Assembly: GCA_016871445.1 (NCBI GenBank)
Contig: VHDH01000012.1
Span: forward strand, 1 to 50,034
Direction of reading: 5' to 3'
Length of the DNA: 50,034 nt
Source of the DNA: Verrucomicrobiota bacterium
Lineage (GTDB): Bacteria > Verrucomicrobiota > Verrucomicrobiia > Limisphaerales > SXTU01
The first letter of the stretch is position 1; each line of letters opens with the position of its first letter. This document shows, piece after piece, positions 31,894 to 43,721 of this stretch. The notes under the pieces are model-generated. The model saw only the letters and a program-made list of their open reading frames with translations, had not been told where the DNA came from and ran no database searches. Position numbers and translations under genes: made by a program.

Positions 31894-33006
31894 CTAGGCA
31901 CGCCGTCGCGGCCCGCGCAAGAACTGATTTTTGCCCACGGCCCGACGCGCCAAAGGGATACGCCGACCCTCGGCGCTCGCCTGGAACACCGTGTCCATCA
32001 GCTTGAGGACGGCCAAGGTGGAAGCGGGCGTATTGCGGCATTCCCCGCGCTGGCCGCGCGCAACGGCGATCCAATCGCGAATCAACTCGCGACTGCGTGC
32101 GCCGCCATAGCCGGGCGTCTGGTCCAGCGGTAGGGAAAAGACTTCTTCCATCGCGTGGAACTGTGGCTGCGGGCCGTGAATCTCTAGCACACCAGACGTG
32201 CCGGTGCGGTTCGGGTCCCAATGCACCCAGCGCCGGCTGCCGCGCACGGCCCATCGCCATTCACCCGCCCAGCGCGGCAGCCAGTAACCGCCCGTGAGCG
32301 TCGCCAGCCCGCCGCCAGACAAATCGAAGATCGCCGTGCCGCCATCCTCGACGCCCAACCGCGTTTCGCCAAAGACACCAGTGCGCGCAGTCACGCTGAT
32401 TACAGACTGGCCGGTGACGTAAGCCAGCAGGTCAAGGTAGTGACAACCAAGCCAGTTGAAGAACCCGCCACCGCTCTGCTGGGGGTCAAAAAGGAAGTGC
32501 GAGGGGCCGCGCCGGTTTGCGTCGCTCGTCACCAAGGTCATCTCCACGCTGATGAGTTTCCCGAACCGGCCCTCGGCAATCATCGCCTTGAGCCGCTGCG
32601 CGCCCTCGTCGTAACGCCACAAGTAACCGGTCTGAAACGCCACCCCCGCCCGCTGTACCTTTTCCAGTGCGGGCCGCGCAGCGGCAGCGTTCACGCCGCA
32701 AGGCTTTTCGGCAAGGATGTGCTTGCCGGCGGCAGCCAGCTGTTCCAGCGCAGCGGGCACTCGCTCGTTGGGCAGGCAGATGACCGCGCCATCAAAGCTG
32801 CTGCCGCCCTTGGCGATTAATTCCGCAACGGTGGCAAAGCGCGGCACCCTAGCGAGGGTTTCCTCCAAGCTGGCTAACTCGCCTCCAAATCCCGGCACAA
32901 TGGCCGTGATGACAACTTCGCCCGCGAGATGGAGCAGCGATTCGCGCCACGCTGCGCCATGAGGATGGTCAACGCCGACGAACGCGACGCGGAAAGGCTG
33001 GCTCAT
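31894..33006 (-). CDS. Gfo/Idh/MocA-like oxidoreductase with an atypical nucleotide motif
   Basis: A 370-residue member of the Gfo/Idh/MocA superfamily. Family motifs: VICLPNERVP (about 75-84), the LAEKPCGVN segment (about 97-105) with the key Lys, and a C-terminal domain with GGFFNWLGCHYLDLLAYVTG (about 178-197). The N-terminal motif reads FVGVDHPHGAAWRE in place of GxGxxG, so NAD(P) binding may differ. Start ATG 33006 is the start of the fold; an upstream ATG at 33048 is possible. It lies between rpsP and erpA on the same strand with no obvious functional link. Confidence 0.88.
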   Translation of the reverse strand: MSQPFRVAFVGVDHPHGAAWRESLLHLAGEVVITAIVPGFGGELASLEETLARVPRFATVAELIAKGGSSFDGAVICLPNERVPAALEQLAAAGKHILAEKPCGVNAAAARPALEKVQRAGVAFQTGYLWRYDEGAQRLKAMIAEGRFGKLISVEMTLVTSDANRRGPSHFLFDPQQSGGGFFNWLGCHYLDLLAYVTGQSVISVTARTGVFGETRLGVEDGGTAIFDLSGGGLATLTGGYWLPRWAGEWRWAVRGSRRWVHWDPNRTGTSGVLEIHGPQPQFHAMEEVFSLPLDQTPGYGGARSRELIRDWIAVARGQRGECRNTPASTLAVLKLMDTVFQASAEGRRIPLARRAVGKNQFLRGPRRRA

Positions 33007-33135
33007 GGCGAAAGATTCGAGCTTCAAAGAATCCGGTTCAAGGCTCAAAAAAAACGCTCAACCGCGGGCGGAGGCAGGTGCAAACGGAAGCAGGATACCT
33101 CTGGGCGGGATCCCGAAACAAACAGGCACTACCGC

Positions 33136-33153
33136 AAAGCCCAGCTGGGCTTT
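33136..33153. repeat. 18-bp perfect palindrome
   Basis: AAAGCCCAG-CTGGGCTTT is an uninterrupted 18-bp palindrome in the gap between the ErpA-like gene and the second Gfo/Idh/MocA gene. It could form a GCCC-AGCT-GGGC hairpin with TTT after it on either strand, a weak terminator for the ErpA-like gene, or be a binding site for a dimeric regulator. Confidence 0.55.
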
Positions 33154-33182
33154 AATTCAACCTCGCCCGGTGTTTTACCTCG

Positions 33183-33533
33183 CTAAGCTTCAAACGACTT
33201 GCCGCAGCCGCAGCTTTGGCGGGCGTTGGGATTGGAAATTTTGAACCCGCCCCCGGTCAACTCATCCTTAAAGTCGATGACGCAGCCGCGCAACACCGCA
33301 GCACTGATAGGATCGGTGAGCACGCCTACACCATGGAACTCCCCGGCAAAATCGCCGTCGCGCTGTTGGTCGAATACCATGCCGTATTGCATCCCAGAGC
33401 AGCCGCCTTTCTCAACGTACACGCGGAGCCGCTTCCCCGCGCCGTCTTGCTCCTTGGCGAGCATTGCCCGCACCTGCTCGGCGGCGCTGAGCGTGAGGCT
33501 GATGACAGGATCGGCATGGTTAACGGTGTCCAT
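33183..33533 (-). CDS. erpA: Iron-sulfur cluster insertion protein, ErpA/IscA (HesB) type
   Basis: A 116-residue A-type carrier that delivers Fe-S clusters to apo-proteins. Three conserved Cys are present: one in VEKGGCSGMQYGM (about 45) and two in SCGCGKSF (about 108-110). Length fits the family. It has no adjacent isc/suf genes here. ATG 33533 is the family start. Confidence 0.94.
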   Translation of the reverse strand: MDTVNHADPVISLTLSAAEQVRAMLAKEQDGAGKRLRVYVEKGGCSGMQYGMVFDQQRDGDFAGEFHGVGVLTDPISAAVLRGCVIDFKDELTGGGFKISNPNARQSCGCGKSFEA

Positions 33534-33573
33534 TGAAAGATTACTGCGAAGCTAGTAGCGGTGCGAACGCGTG

Positions 33574-36210
<2,637 letters not shown>

Positions 36211-36457
36211 GACACCCGGGCCCGGCGGTTTGGCGGGCGCGGCGGCGGCGGCTGACGACGGGACAAGCATGAGTAGACTGACTTCATTAAGTTAGGTCGG
36301 GAGCGCGGCGGCGTCGAGTCCGTGCTCACCGCGCCGGGGAAATCCTTGTTCGTGATTCCGCACCCGAATTTTATCTTTGATCAAATGACGGCGTGCCGAC
36401 CGGCAGGAAAAGGATTACGGTTGTCTTTGTTAGCGAAACAAAAAATGGAAAAGCGTG

Positions 36458-37261
36458 ATGGGTAAATACTGGCACGTGCTCAACCTCGGGCTGCAAAACA
36501 CGATGGTGTATCGGCTGAACTTTCTGTTTCGCGCCACCTTAGGCCTCATCCCGCTCATGGCCATCATCTCGGTCTGGCGGGCCATCTACGCGGACAAGCC
36601 TGGCGGGCAAGTCGCCTCTTACGAACTGGCGCAGATGATCTCCTACTACCTCGTCATCACAATTGTGGACGCACTTACCGCCGTGACGGAAGACGACTGG
36701 CAGATCGCTGCCGACATCAAGGACGGCAACATCAGCCAATTCCTGCTCAAACCGCTCGACTACCTCGCCTACCGGTTCTGCCTCTTCAGCGCGGGTCGCC
36801 TCGTGTATGCCGCCTTTGCCGTAGTTCCCACCGCTGCCTTCATTTGGCTGCTGCGCGACCATTTCGTGCTCCCGCCCGATGCCGCGAGCGCCGTCGGTTT
36901 CGTCGTGTCGCTTGCGCTCACCGCGATGCTGCAATTTCTATTCAGCTTCACACTGGCATTGTTGGCGTTCTGGGTACTGGAGGTTGCCACGTTCATCTTT
37001 ATTGCGTTCGCCTTCGAATACGTGGCCGGCGGCCACCTGTTCCCGCTTGACCTCCTGCCGCCCGCCGTGGCCGGGGCGTTGGATTACACGCCGTTTCCTT
37101 ACATGCTTTTTTTCCCCGTGAGCGTGTGGCTTGGCCGCGTGTCCGGCGAAGCAATTTGGCTGGGCGTGCTGGTACAACTCCTCTGGGTGGCAGCCGCGTA
37201 TGCCGTGGCGCGAGGTGTGTGGCGGCGAGGCATCCGCAAATACTCAGCAGTGGGAGGCTAA
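36458..37261 (+). CDS. ABC-2 type permease (first of a pair)
   Basis: A 267-residue membrane protein with six predicted helices, matching the ABC-2 permease family 6 (PF06182 type). The N-terminus YWHVLNLGLQNTMVYRLNFLFRATLG is the family start, and SYYLVITIVDALT lies at about 63-75. The start is ATG 36458 with GGAAA 10 bp ahead; a GTG codon just before is not needed. Next gene begins 1 bp after its stop, so the two are coupled and should form a heterodimeric export channel. The ATPase that would power it is not adjacent. Confidence 0.9.
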   Translation: MGKYWHVLNLGLQNTMVYRLNFLFRATLGLIPLMAIISVWRAIYADKPGGQVASYELAQMISYYLVITIVDALTAVTEDDWQIAADIKDGNISQFLLKPLDYLAYRFCLFSAGRLVYAAFAVVPTAAFIWLLRDHFVLPPDAASAVGFVVSLALTAMLQFLFSFTLALLAFWVLEVATFIFIAFAFEYVAGGHLFPLDLLPPAVAGALDYTPFPYMLFFPVSVWLGRVSGEAIWLGVLVQLLWVAAAYAVARGVWRRGIRKYSAVGG

Positions 37262-37262
37262 A

Positions 37263-38129
37263 ATGAGTGACCGAGCACAAATGACGAAAGGCGTATCGGC
37301 TGGGTGCCAAGAAAACGATCCGCACTCCGCATACCGCGTTTCGCGTTATCTCTCGCTTTATGCGGCGCTGTGGCGCAACTCCGTCATCCGTGAGTTGGGC
37401 TTCAAGGTAAACTTCCTCATGTGGATTGTGGTGGAGGGCCTGTGGTTCGCGCTTCAACTCACATTCATCAGCGTGCTCTACCTACACACCGAACACATTG
37501 GTTCCTGGACCAAGTGGCAAGTTGTGGCGCTCGTTGGGGCCAGCCACCTTATCCAGCAACTCTTCACCGCGATTTTTCTGACCAATCTCGCCGCACTCTC
37601 CGAGCATATCCGCACCGGCAAGCTCGACTTCATGCTGCTGCTGCCGGTGAACACGCGGTTCCTCGTGAGCTTTCGGCAGGTAGACCTCGGCGGGTTCGTC
37701 AACGCCGCCGGAGCACTGTGCGTCATTGGCTATGCGCTACACCGGCTCAACCATGTGCCGGGCTTGACGCAGGTTGCGGGCTTTCTGCTGTTTGTGCTCG
37801 TGGGCGTACTTATCCACTCGTCTTTGATGCTCATGCTCGCAGCGACGAGCTTTTGGACCGTGCGCGCGCAGGGCATCGTGTGGGGCTATTATAATCTCTT
37901 CAACATCGCGCGCCTCCCGGACGAAGCGTTCCGCGGGCTTTTTAAGGCAGTCTTTACCTTCGTTCTGCCAATGCTGTTGGTCTCGAACGTGCCGGTGAAA
38001 ATGCTGGTAGACAAACTTAGCTCACCTCTGGAAATGCTACTGCTACTCGCGCTGGCCGCGCTCATCTGTGCCGCATCAGAACTGCTTTGGCGCATAGCAC
38101 TGCGCCGCTATACGAGCGCAAGTTCTTAA
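37263..38129 (+). CDS. ABC-2 type permease (second of a pair)
   Basis: A 288-residue membrane protein similar in layout to the preceding gene: a 40-residue cytoplasmic N-terminus followed by six helices, with SLYAALWRNSVIRELGFKVNFLMWIVVEGLW (about 31-61) marking the family start. It has TNLAALSEHIRTGKLDFMLLLPVNTRF (about 106-132), where the 'G.LD..LL.P.' block is typical of this permease group. ATG 37263 follows the first permease stop by one base. Substrate unknown. Confidence 0.9.
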   Translation: MSDRAQMTKGVSAGCQENDPHSAYRVSRYLSLYAALWRNSVIRELGFKVNFLMWIVVEGLWFALQLTFISVLYLHTEHIGSWTKWQVVALVGASHLIQQLFTAIFLTNLAALSEHIRTGKLDFMLLLPVNTRFLVSFRQVDLGGFVNAAGALCVIGYALHRLNHVPGLTQVAGFLLFVLVGVLIHSSLMLMLAATSFWTVRAQGIVWGYYNLFNIARLPDEAFRGLFKAVFTFVLPMLLVSNVPVKMLVDKLSSPLEMLLLLALAALICAASELLWRIALRRYTSASS

Positions 38130-38192
38130 CATAACACATAGCGCGAGGGACGAGAGAAGCCGGCCGCCAGCAATGTTTCCACCCGCCACGCA

Positions 38193-39137
38193 CTACGCCC
38201 CTCGTTCTCCCTCCCGCTCCGCCCGCCAACGCCACCAACCTGCCAGCAGGCTGCCAATGACCGAATGGAACACGCTTGATACCGCGCACGGCACCGGTAC
38301 GAGCGTGCCAGGGAAATGCAGTTTTGCCAGCGTGGCGCCTAGCCCAGAATTCTGCATCCCTACCTCGATGGCCATCGTGCGGCAAACCGGCCGGTCATAA
38401 CCAAACAGCTTCGCAAACCCGTAACCGAGTCCGAACCCGCCTGCGTGCAGGAGGAACACCGCCAGCAACAACACCCCACCCGACGCGCGGATGGGCCCCG
38501 CGCTCTGCCCAATAATACTCGCCACGATTAGCGTGATGAGCCCCACCGACACCACCGGTGCAACCGGTAGCACCCACGCCACCAGCCGGGGCGCATGATG
38601 GTGCAACACGAAGCCCAACAGCACTGGCGCAAGCACCACCTGAACCGTGCTCAAGAACAATCCCCAAGCGTCCACCGGCACCAGCGCACCGGCCAGCCAT
38701 TTGGTCAGCAGCGGCGTCATTATCACGGCCGCCAGCGTCGAACACATCGTCATCAACACCGACAACGGCACGTCCGCCCGTGCGAGAAAGGTAACGACGT
38801 TCGACGCCGTTCCTCCGGGACAGCACGCCACAAGAATAAGCCCCACAGCCAAGTGCTTCTCCAGCGGCAACACGCTTGCAATGGCCCAACCGAGGAACGG
38901 CATGATGGAATATTGCGCGATAAACCCGACAGCAATGGCCTTAGGCATCCTGAGCACGCGCTGAAAGTCCTCCACCCTTAAAGTGAGACCCATGCCAAGC
39001 ATGATGGCTGCAAGACCCCACACGATGAACCGCCCGCTAAACCAAGTGAACAGCTCCGGCTGCACCAGTGCCAGCCCGCCGCCCAACACGGCCCACAACG
39101 GGAAGAGATTCGTGAGCCAGTCAAACACACGTAACAT
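38193..39137 (-). CDS. Bile acid:sodium symporter (BASS) family transporter
   Basis: A 314-residue inner-membrane transporter with nine to ten hydrophobic helices. The BASS core appears as IMLGMGLTLRVEDFQRV (about 45-61), VACCPGGTASNVVTFLARADVPLSV (about 104-128, first discontinuous helix with the Na-site Gly/Asn) and IEVGMQNSGLGATLAKLHF (about 254-272, second crossing helix). Family members carry Na+-coupled organic anions such as bile acids or pantoate; substrate not deducible. Convergent with the ABC-2 permeases, divergent from the DCC-family gene. Confidence 0.93.
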   Translation of the reverse strand: MLRVFDWLTNLFPLWAVLGGGLALVQPELFTWFSGRFIVWGLAAIMLGMGLTLRVEDFQRVLRMPKAIAVGFIAQYSIMPFLGWAIASVLPLEKHLAVGLILVACCPGGTASNVVTFLARADVPLSVLMTMCSTLAAVIMTPLLTKWLAGALVPVDAWGLFLSTVQVVLAPVLLGFVLHHHAPRLVAWVLPVAPVVSVGLITLIVASIIGQSAGPIRASGGVLLLAVFLLHAGGFGLGYGFAKLFGYDRPVCRTMAIEVGMQNSGLGATLAKLHFPGTLVPVPCAVSSVFHSVIGSLLAGWWRWRAEREGERGA

Positions 39138-39250
39138 GACGCGCGGTTGTAGTCGCGCCCCAGCGGTGAACCAAGCGCGAACTCACACAAACCAGCCAAT
39201 GGTTCGGCACCACGTTTGACGATCCGCCGAGTTTATCCTTTACTATCGCC

Positions 39251-39667
39251 GTGTCTGCTTCTGATCGCCACCTTGTCCTCTACGACGGCGAATGCCCGCT
39301 TTGCACTTTCCAAATGAAGCTGCTGACGTGGCTGGATTGGTTTGACGCATTGCGGCTGCTGCCCATCGCAGATCCCGAGGTGGCCCGCGTCGCGCCCACG
39401 CTCACGCGCGAGGCATTGCTCGAGGCGATCCATTGCATCACCACGGAGAGCAAGATCCATCGTGGCGCGCGCTGCCTGCGGTTCGTTGGGCTGCGGATGC
39501 CACTGCTGGTGCCGCTGGCGCTGGTACTGTGGATTCCCGGCGTCATCTGGATCGCGGAGCACATCTACCGCCAGGTCAGCCGCAACCGCCACCTCCTCAG
39601 CCGCCTCTTCGGCTGCAAGGACGCCTGCGCCATCCTGCCCGCGCGACAGCGTCGCAGGAACGGCTGA
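39251..39667 (+). CDS. DCC-family (DUF393) thiol-disulfide oxidoreductase-like protein
   Basis: A 138-residue protein with the DUF393 signature YDGECPLC at about 11-18 (a CxxC redox pair), followed by MKLLTWLDWFDALRLLPIADPE. A membrane helix is likely at about 85-102 (LVPLALVLWIPGVIWIAEH). The C-terminus has another CKDAC pair. Family proteins are thioredoxin-fold-like, role poorly known. Starts with GTG 39251. Confidence 0.88.
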   Translation: MSASDRHLVLYDGECPLCTFQMKLLTWLDWFDALRLLPIADPEVARVAPTLTREALLEAIHCITTESKIHRGARCLRFVGLRMPLLVPLALVLWIPGVIWIAEHIYRQVSRNRHLLSRLFGCKDACAILPARQRRRNG

Positions 39668-40149
39668 CATGGCCCGGCTCGGCAATGTGTTTTTAATGGA
39701 AGCATAGCAGTCAACCGGAATTACCTGGAGTGCAAGCGCAGGCTGAAATCCGGTTTGGTCACGAGAAACTGTCCTCACAACCGCGCACTTGCCAAGTTGT
39801 GCCGGGCTCGAACCGAGGCCTCGATCGCCACAGCTGTTTTTGAGATGTATGAATCCATGCGGCTTTGAATTCCCTGACGTCGGCGGCTGCCACCTGACCG
39901 AGCGCAACGCCGGCGTGGCCGACGCGCTGGACATGAGCCGCGAAGTGCTCACCTGCCACTCGTCGAGGCAGCGAAATGGCCCCGTGAAATCGGACGTTAA
40001 CTGGAATGTGCAGCGGCCATCGGTGCGGCCGGCCGCCGCGTGCTGGCAGAGCACACGTGAGCCGCACGCATCTACCAACTGGGTGGATTGTTGAGATGAG
40101 GAGAAGTGTCCGTTGACTTCTCAGGTGTGGGCCGTTGAATTCAACCCGC
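39668..40149. other. 482-bp region without a gene
   Basis: No convincing gene, RNA or mobile element. Short frames here lack family similarity. The stretch 39880-39970 reads like protein-coding sequence in one plus-strand frame but is broken on both sides; it might be a decayed gene. A perfect inverted repeat GAGAAGT/ACTTCTC (40101-40107, 40116-40122) lies just upstream of the polysaccharide operon. Confidence 0.4.
40101..40122. promoter_or_regulatory. Inverted repeat upstream of the polysaccharide operon
   Basis: GAGAAGT (40101-40107) and ACTTCTC (40116-40122) form a perfect 7-bp inverted repeat with an 8-nt loop, about 28 bp before the first glycosyltransferase start. It could be a leader hairpin or an operator controlling the cluster. 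Confidence 0.35.
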
Positions 40150-41349
40150 ATGGCATCTACCGGCAACTGGCTGGCGGCAACGCCCCTGCCCTATGGCGAG
40201 AACCTGACGCATTGGGAGCGGGACGCGGGCCTAACCTGTCTGGGGTTGCGCGAGCTGGGACAGGACGCGCGGCTGGTCGCACAAGGCACGCCCGCAGTCA
40301 GGACAGATCCCCCCCTCATCCTAGGTAGCCTGAGGGATTTTCAAAACCCGGAGTGGTGGAGACGGACACGGGCCGAAGGCGTGATTCTGACTGCCGGAGG
40401 CGCGCCCCGGTATGCGCCGATTGCACACGCGATCCGCGACGCCGGTCTGCGCTTGATCGTGCGGCTGGATTCGGATGGCTACAAAAGCCCACGCACGGGC
40501 TTCCGTCGCTTTCTGGCTTGGCAGCATTGCTACTATCGAGATCAGGGTAAGCCTTTTCCACAGTTGCTAGCGCTGGCTAAGGCCCTTGTGTTCAGGGGCT
40601 TTAAATCCGCCCATGACGCTGGCCTGTGCGCGCATCTCGAGCATGCGGAGGTCATCACCATTGAGTCGCCAGGGGCGCGCGAGGTGTTGTGTCAGTTGCT
40701 GCGGTTTTTGGATCGCCTAGACCTGGCTGACCGCGTGCGGTTCGTGCCGCATCCGGTACCGGATTACTTTCGCTACGATTCCGCGCGGGCCCGGCGCAAA
40801 CAGTTGCTGGCCGCTGGCCGTTGGGATTCCTATTTCAAGGACACGCCCAAGCTGGCACGCGTGCTCGGTGAAGTGCTGTCGCGTGACCCAGAGTGCTCGG
40901 CCGTGGTCGCTGGTTCACGCGACGACCTGATGCGGGCTGAACTGGCCCGCCTGCCGCAGGAGGTCACCCGACGCGTGCAGGTGCTGGGCTATGTGCGTCA
41001 TGGCGAGCTGCTGACACTGTTGCAGGAATCGCAAGCCGTGCTCTGCACTTCGCGGTCGGAAAGCTTTCACCTCGTGGCGGCGCAGGGCCTATGCTGCGGC
41101 TGCTCGGTTGTCGGGCCGGCGGAGTTGCCTTCATTTGTGTATTTCGCCTCGCAGGATTCGGGAACGGTGGCCCCCGACCGGAGCGATTCCGCGATGGTCA
41201 CGGCAGCGCAGGCGGAATTGTCAGCGTGGGCAGCGGGCCGGCGGTCACCGGCCAGCATCAGCGCCATCTGGCGCGCTCAGTTGACGGCCCGAGCCATGGC
41301 CGGGGAGTTGATGCGCCTAGCGGGAGAGGTAGCCGGCCGGAGAGTTTGA
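40150..41349 (+). CDS. Glycosyltransferase, GT4-like
   Basis: A 399-residue cytoplasmic GT-B enzyme of glycosyltransferase family 4 type. The N-terminal half is less conserved; the C-terminal donor domain shows VRFVPHPVPDYFRYDSA (about 197-213), SAVVAGSRDDLM (about 252-263) and VLCTSRSESFHLVAAQGLCCGCSVVG (about 296-321), where the S.SESFhlv..Eg pattern is the usual nucleotide-sugar motif. The start is ATG 40150; a TTG 15 bp upstream is also in frame. First gene of the polysaccharide cluster, 139 bp before the FkbM gene. Confidence 0.85.
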   Translation: MASTGNWLAATPLPYGENLTHWERDAGLTCLGLRELGQDARLVAQGTPAVRTDPPLILGSLRDFQNPEWWRRTRAEGVILTAGGAPRYAPIAHAIRDAGLRLIVRLDSDGYKSPRTGFRRFLAWQHCYYRDQGKPFPQLLALAKALVFRGFKSAHDAGLCAHLEHAEVITIESPGAREVLCQLLRFLDRLDLADRVRFVPHPVPDYFRYDSARARRKQLLAAGRWDSYFKDTPKLARVLGEVLSRDPECSAVVAGSRDDLMRAELARLPQEVTRRVQVLGYVRHGELLTLLQESQAVLCTSRSESFHLVAAQGLCCGCSVVGPAELPSFVYFASQDSGTVAPDRSDSAMVTAAQAELSAWAAGRRSPASISAIWRAQLTARAMAGELMRLAGEVAGRRV

Positions 41350-41488
41350 TGCGGTTCGGCTGGCCGAGCTTGCCGTTGCGTAAGCCAGCGCTTATAACAG
41401 ACTAATCAGACTGCCCTCCGGGGCAAGAAGCCCGTTACTGGTCGGGACGGTTCTGGTGTAGCGACTCACTGCCGCATTGTCTCCTGCC

Positions 41489-42292
41489 ATGAAAATCAAG
41501 GAAACCATATGGTTTTTCATTCACCATCACCGGCGCAACCGCGTCGTGGCGCGGTTCGCGCGGCTGTGCAAGAATATCCATCGCGCCTCGGAGCATCCCA
41601 CCTACGACATCGCCCGCAATGGGGAGAGCGCCGTGTTCGCACGCGTGGTGGAAGGATCGGCTCCGACGCTCTTCGACGTGGGCGCGAACATCGGCGACTG
41701 GTCCGTGATGGCGCGCGAGCGGTTTCCCAAAGCCACCATCCACGCGTTTGAGCTGAACCCAGCCACGGCCACTCAGTTGACCGCGCGGCTGGGGGGACAG
41801 CCGGGGATGGAAATTCACGCACACGGGCTGGGCGCGACCACCGGTGAGGTGACGTTCTTCGCCTATTCCGGGGAGCAAAGTGTCTTGAGCGGGATGCGCG
41901 CCCCGCTGCACAGCAGCGTGCCGCACCGGGTGGAGCGTTCCCGGATCCGCACGGGGGACGAGTTCTGCAAGGAACGAGGCGTGGAGCGGATTGACTACTT
42001 AAAGGTGGACGCCGAGGGGGCGGACCACGAGGTGCTGTCGGGGTTTGGGGAAATGTTGAGTGCCCAACGAGTGGGGGCCGTGCAGTTTGAGCATGAGGGC
42101 GGACGGTTCCTGCGAGACTACTACGACCTACTGCGGCCCAAGGGCTATGTGCTTGGCAAACTCTACGCCAACTACGTGGATTTCCGTGAGCATGACATTG
42201 ATCAGGAGCATTTCCTCGGGCCGAACTATTTGGCCCTGCCGGCAGCCCGAAAGGATTTGATCCAGCGGCTTAAGGCCGGCTGGCTCGTTTGA
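41489..42292 (+). CDS. FkbM family methyltransferase (first)
   Basis: A 267-residue SAM-dependent O-methyltransferase. Motif I is LFDVGANIGDWSVMARERF (about 60-78), followed by ATIHAFELNP (about 82-91) with the acidic residue for SAM. IDYLKVDAEGADHEVLSGF (about 169-187) is the FkbM signature with the catalytic Asp. Such enzymes methylate sugars in surface glycans. ATG 41489. It precedes the flippase by 22 bp. A second FkbM gene is at 43722. Confidence 0.92.
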   Translation: MKIKETIWFFIHHHRRNRVVARFARLCKNIHRASEHPTYDIARNGESAVFARVVEGSAPTLFDVGANIGDWSVMARERFPKATIHAFELNPATATQLTARLGGQPGMEIHAHGLGATTGEVTFFAYSGEQSVLSGMRAPLHSSVPHRVERSRIRTGDEFCKERGVERIDYLKVDAEGADHEVLSGFGEMLSAQRVGAVQFEHEGGRFLRDYYDLLRPKGYVLGKLYANYVDFREHDIDQEHFLGPNYLALPAARKDLIQRLKAGWLV

Positions 42293-42314
42293 GACTTGGT
42301 GTTTCCCCACTAGA

Positions 42315-43712
42315 ATGACCCGGTTCCTCCCTCTCCTGCGTCAGGCGGCTCGCTCGGCCGTGGTGTGGTCATGGGGGATGAACGGGCTACGGCTGGGTTC
42401 AAGCCTGATCTTGTTGCCCCTGCTCGTGCATCGGCTGTCCAAAACCGATCTCGGGATGCATTACGTCTTGCTAAACTTGGGCGCACTAGCGGCGGTGTTG
42501 GACTTTGGCTTCAGTGGCGCGGTTTGGCGGGCAGTCGCCCATGCGTCGGCCGGCGGGAAGCAGATGTTGCAGTTTGGCGTGGACGAACCGCCGCCAGAGG
42601 GAAGCGAGCTTAACCGTGAGTTGATCTGGAACCTGATGGCGGCAGCGAGGCGGTTGTATGGCAGACTAGCGCTGGTGGCACTACTCCTGCTCGCCCCGCT
42701 GGGTACCCTGCTGGTGAATGTGGGCGTGGCGGAGACGAGCGCGCCCGCGCGGACTTGGTTGGCGTGGGGTGCGACCTTGGTGCTGGCCGTGTGGGAAGTT
42801 TATGCGAGCTGGTGGAATTCCTATCTCTTGGGGCTGAATCGGGTAGTTGCCTGCGCGCAGCTCAATTTCGCAGCCTACCTGATCAGGCTGGTCGGCAGCG
42901 CAGCTCTCCTCAGCATGGATGTCGGGCTGTTAAGCGTGCCGCTGGCCGGACTGGTGGCCGTATTGGTGCAGCGCACGCTGGCCCGGCGCGCGTGCCTCCA
43001 GTGCCTAGGGGAACCGCCGCCGACTCCAGTGGACCCTGCGGTGCCCCGCAACTTGATCGCCCACCTCTGGCCGAATGCGAGCCGGATCGGTTTCCTGAAC
43101 GTGAGCAGCTACTTGGGCGGGCAAGCAATGGCGTTCCTCTGCCTGACCAAGCTCGGCCTGGCCGCCAACGCCGAGTATGGCCTGTCCTTGCAGATCATGT
43201 CCGTCGCCCAAGGTATAGCCATCGTGTGGATCCAAGTGAAATGGCCAGCGATCGCGCAGATGCGCACGCAAGGCGATTTTGCGGCCATCCGGACCATTGT
43301 GCGGCAACGGCTCTGGCTGTCGGTAACGAGCTTCGTCTTGCTGGTCACGGCTGCCGTTCCCTTGGCCCCGCCGTTGCTGCACTGGCTCAACACTGACAAG
43401 GCCATCATGCCCAGTGCCTGGCTCTGGGTGATAGCGGTCCACACCCTGCTGGAAATGCATCTTTCCGTTTGGGGAATGCTGATCTACACGGACAACCGGG
43501 TGCCCTACCTGCGCCCGTTGCTCTTAGCGAACGGCGCGAGCCTGGGCCTAGCGATTGGCCTGCTGCATTTCACCGGCTTAGGCCTGGGCGCGCTGGTCCT
43601 CGCGCCGCTGCTGGCCGGGTTAGTTTACAACTACTGGCACTGGCCCCGAGTCGGCGGCGGACTGCTCCAAACCTCCTGGAGCCGGCTGATGTTTACCTGT
43701 CAGTCTGACTAA
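42315..43712 (+). CDS. Polysaccharide flippase (Wzx/MATE-like membrane protein)
   Basis: A 465-residue membrane protein with about twelve helices, of the polysaccharide biosynthesis/MOP exporter type. It starts with WSWGMNGLRLGSSLILLPLLVHRLSKTDLGMHYVLLNL (the lumen-facing helices 1-2 pattern ending in a KxxLGxY-like turn), and GFLNVSSYLGGQAMAFLCLTKLG (about 256-278) is the second-half equivalent. It would flip lipid-linked glycan units across the inner membrane. Located between two FkbM genes in the operon. Confidence 0.88.
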   Translation: MTRFLPLLRQAARSAVVWSWGMNGLRLGSSLILLPLLVHRLSKTDLGMHYVLLNLGALAAVLDFGFSGAVWRAVAHASAGGKQMLQFGVDEPPPEGSELNRELIWNLMAAARRLYGRLALVALLLLAPLGTLLVNVGVAETSAPARTWLAWGATLVLAVWEVYASWWNSYLLGLNRVVACAQLNFAAYLIRLVGSAALLSMDVGLLSVPLAGLVAVLVQRTLARRACLQCLGEPPPTPVDPAVPRNLIAHLWPNASRIGFLNVSSYLGGQAMAFLCLTKLGLAANAEYGLSLQIMSVAQGIAIVWIQVKWPAIAQMRTQGDFAAIRTIVRQRLWLSVTSFVLLVTAAVPLAPPLLHWLNTDKAIMPSAWLWVIAVHTLLEMHLSVWGMLIYTDNRVPYLRPLLLANGASLGLAIGLLHFTGLGLGALVLAPLLAGLVYNYWHWPRVGGGLLQTSWSRLMFTCQSD

Positions 43713-43721
43713 GACCCGGCC

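Noticed and set aside
38200-38235. Possible heptad repeats at the 3' end of the BASS gene
   Set aside because: Units are too degenerate to separate from biased coding sequence.
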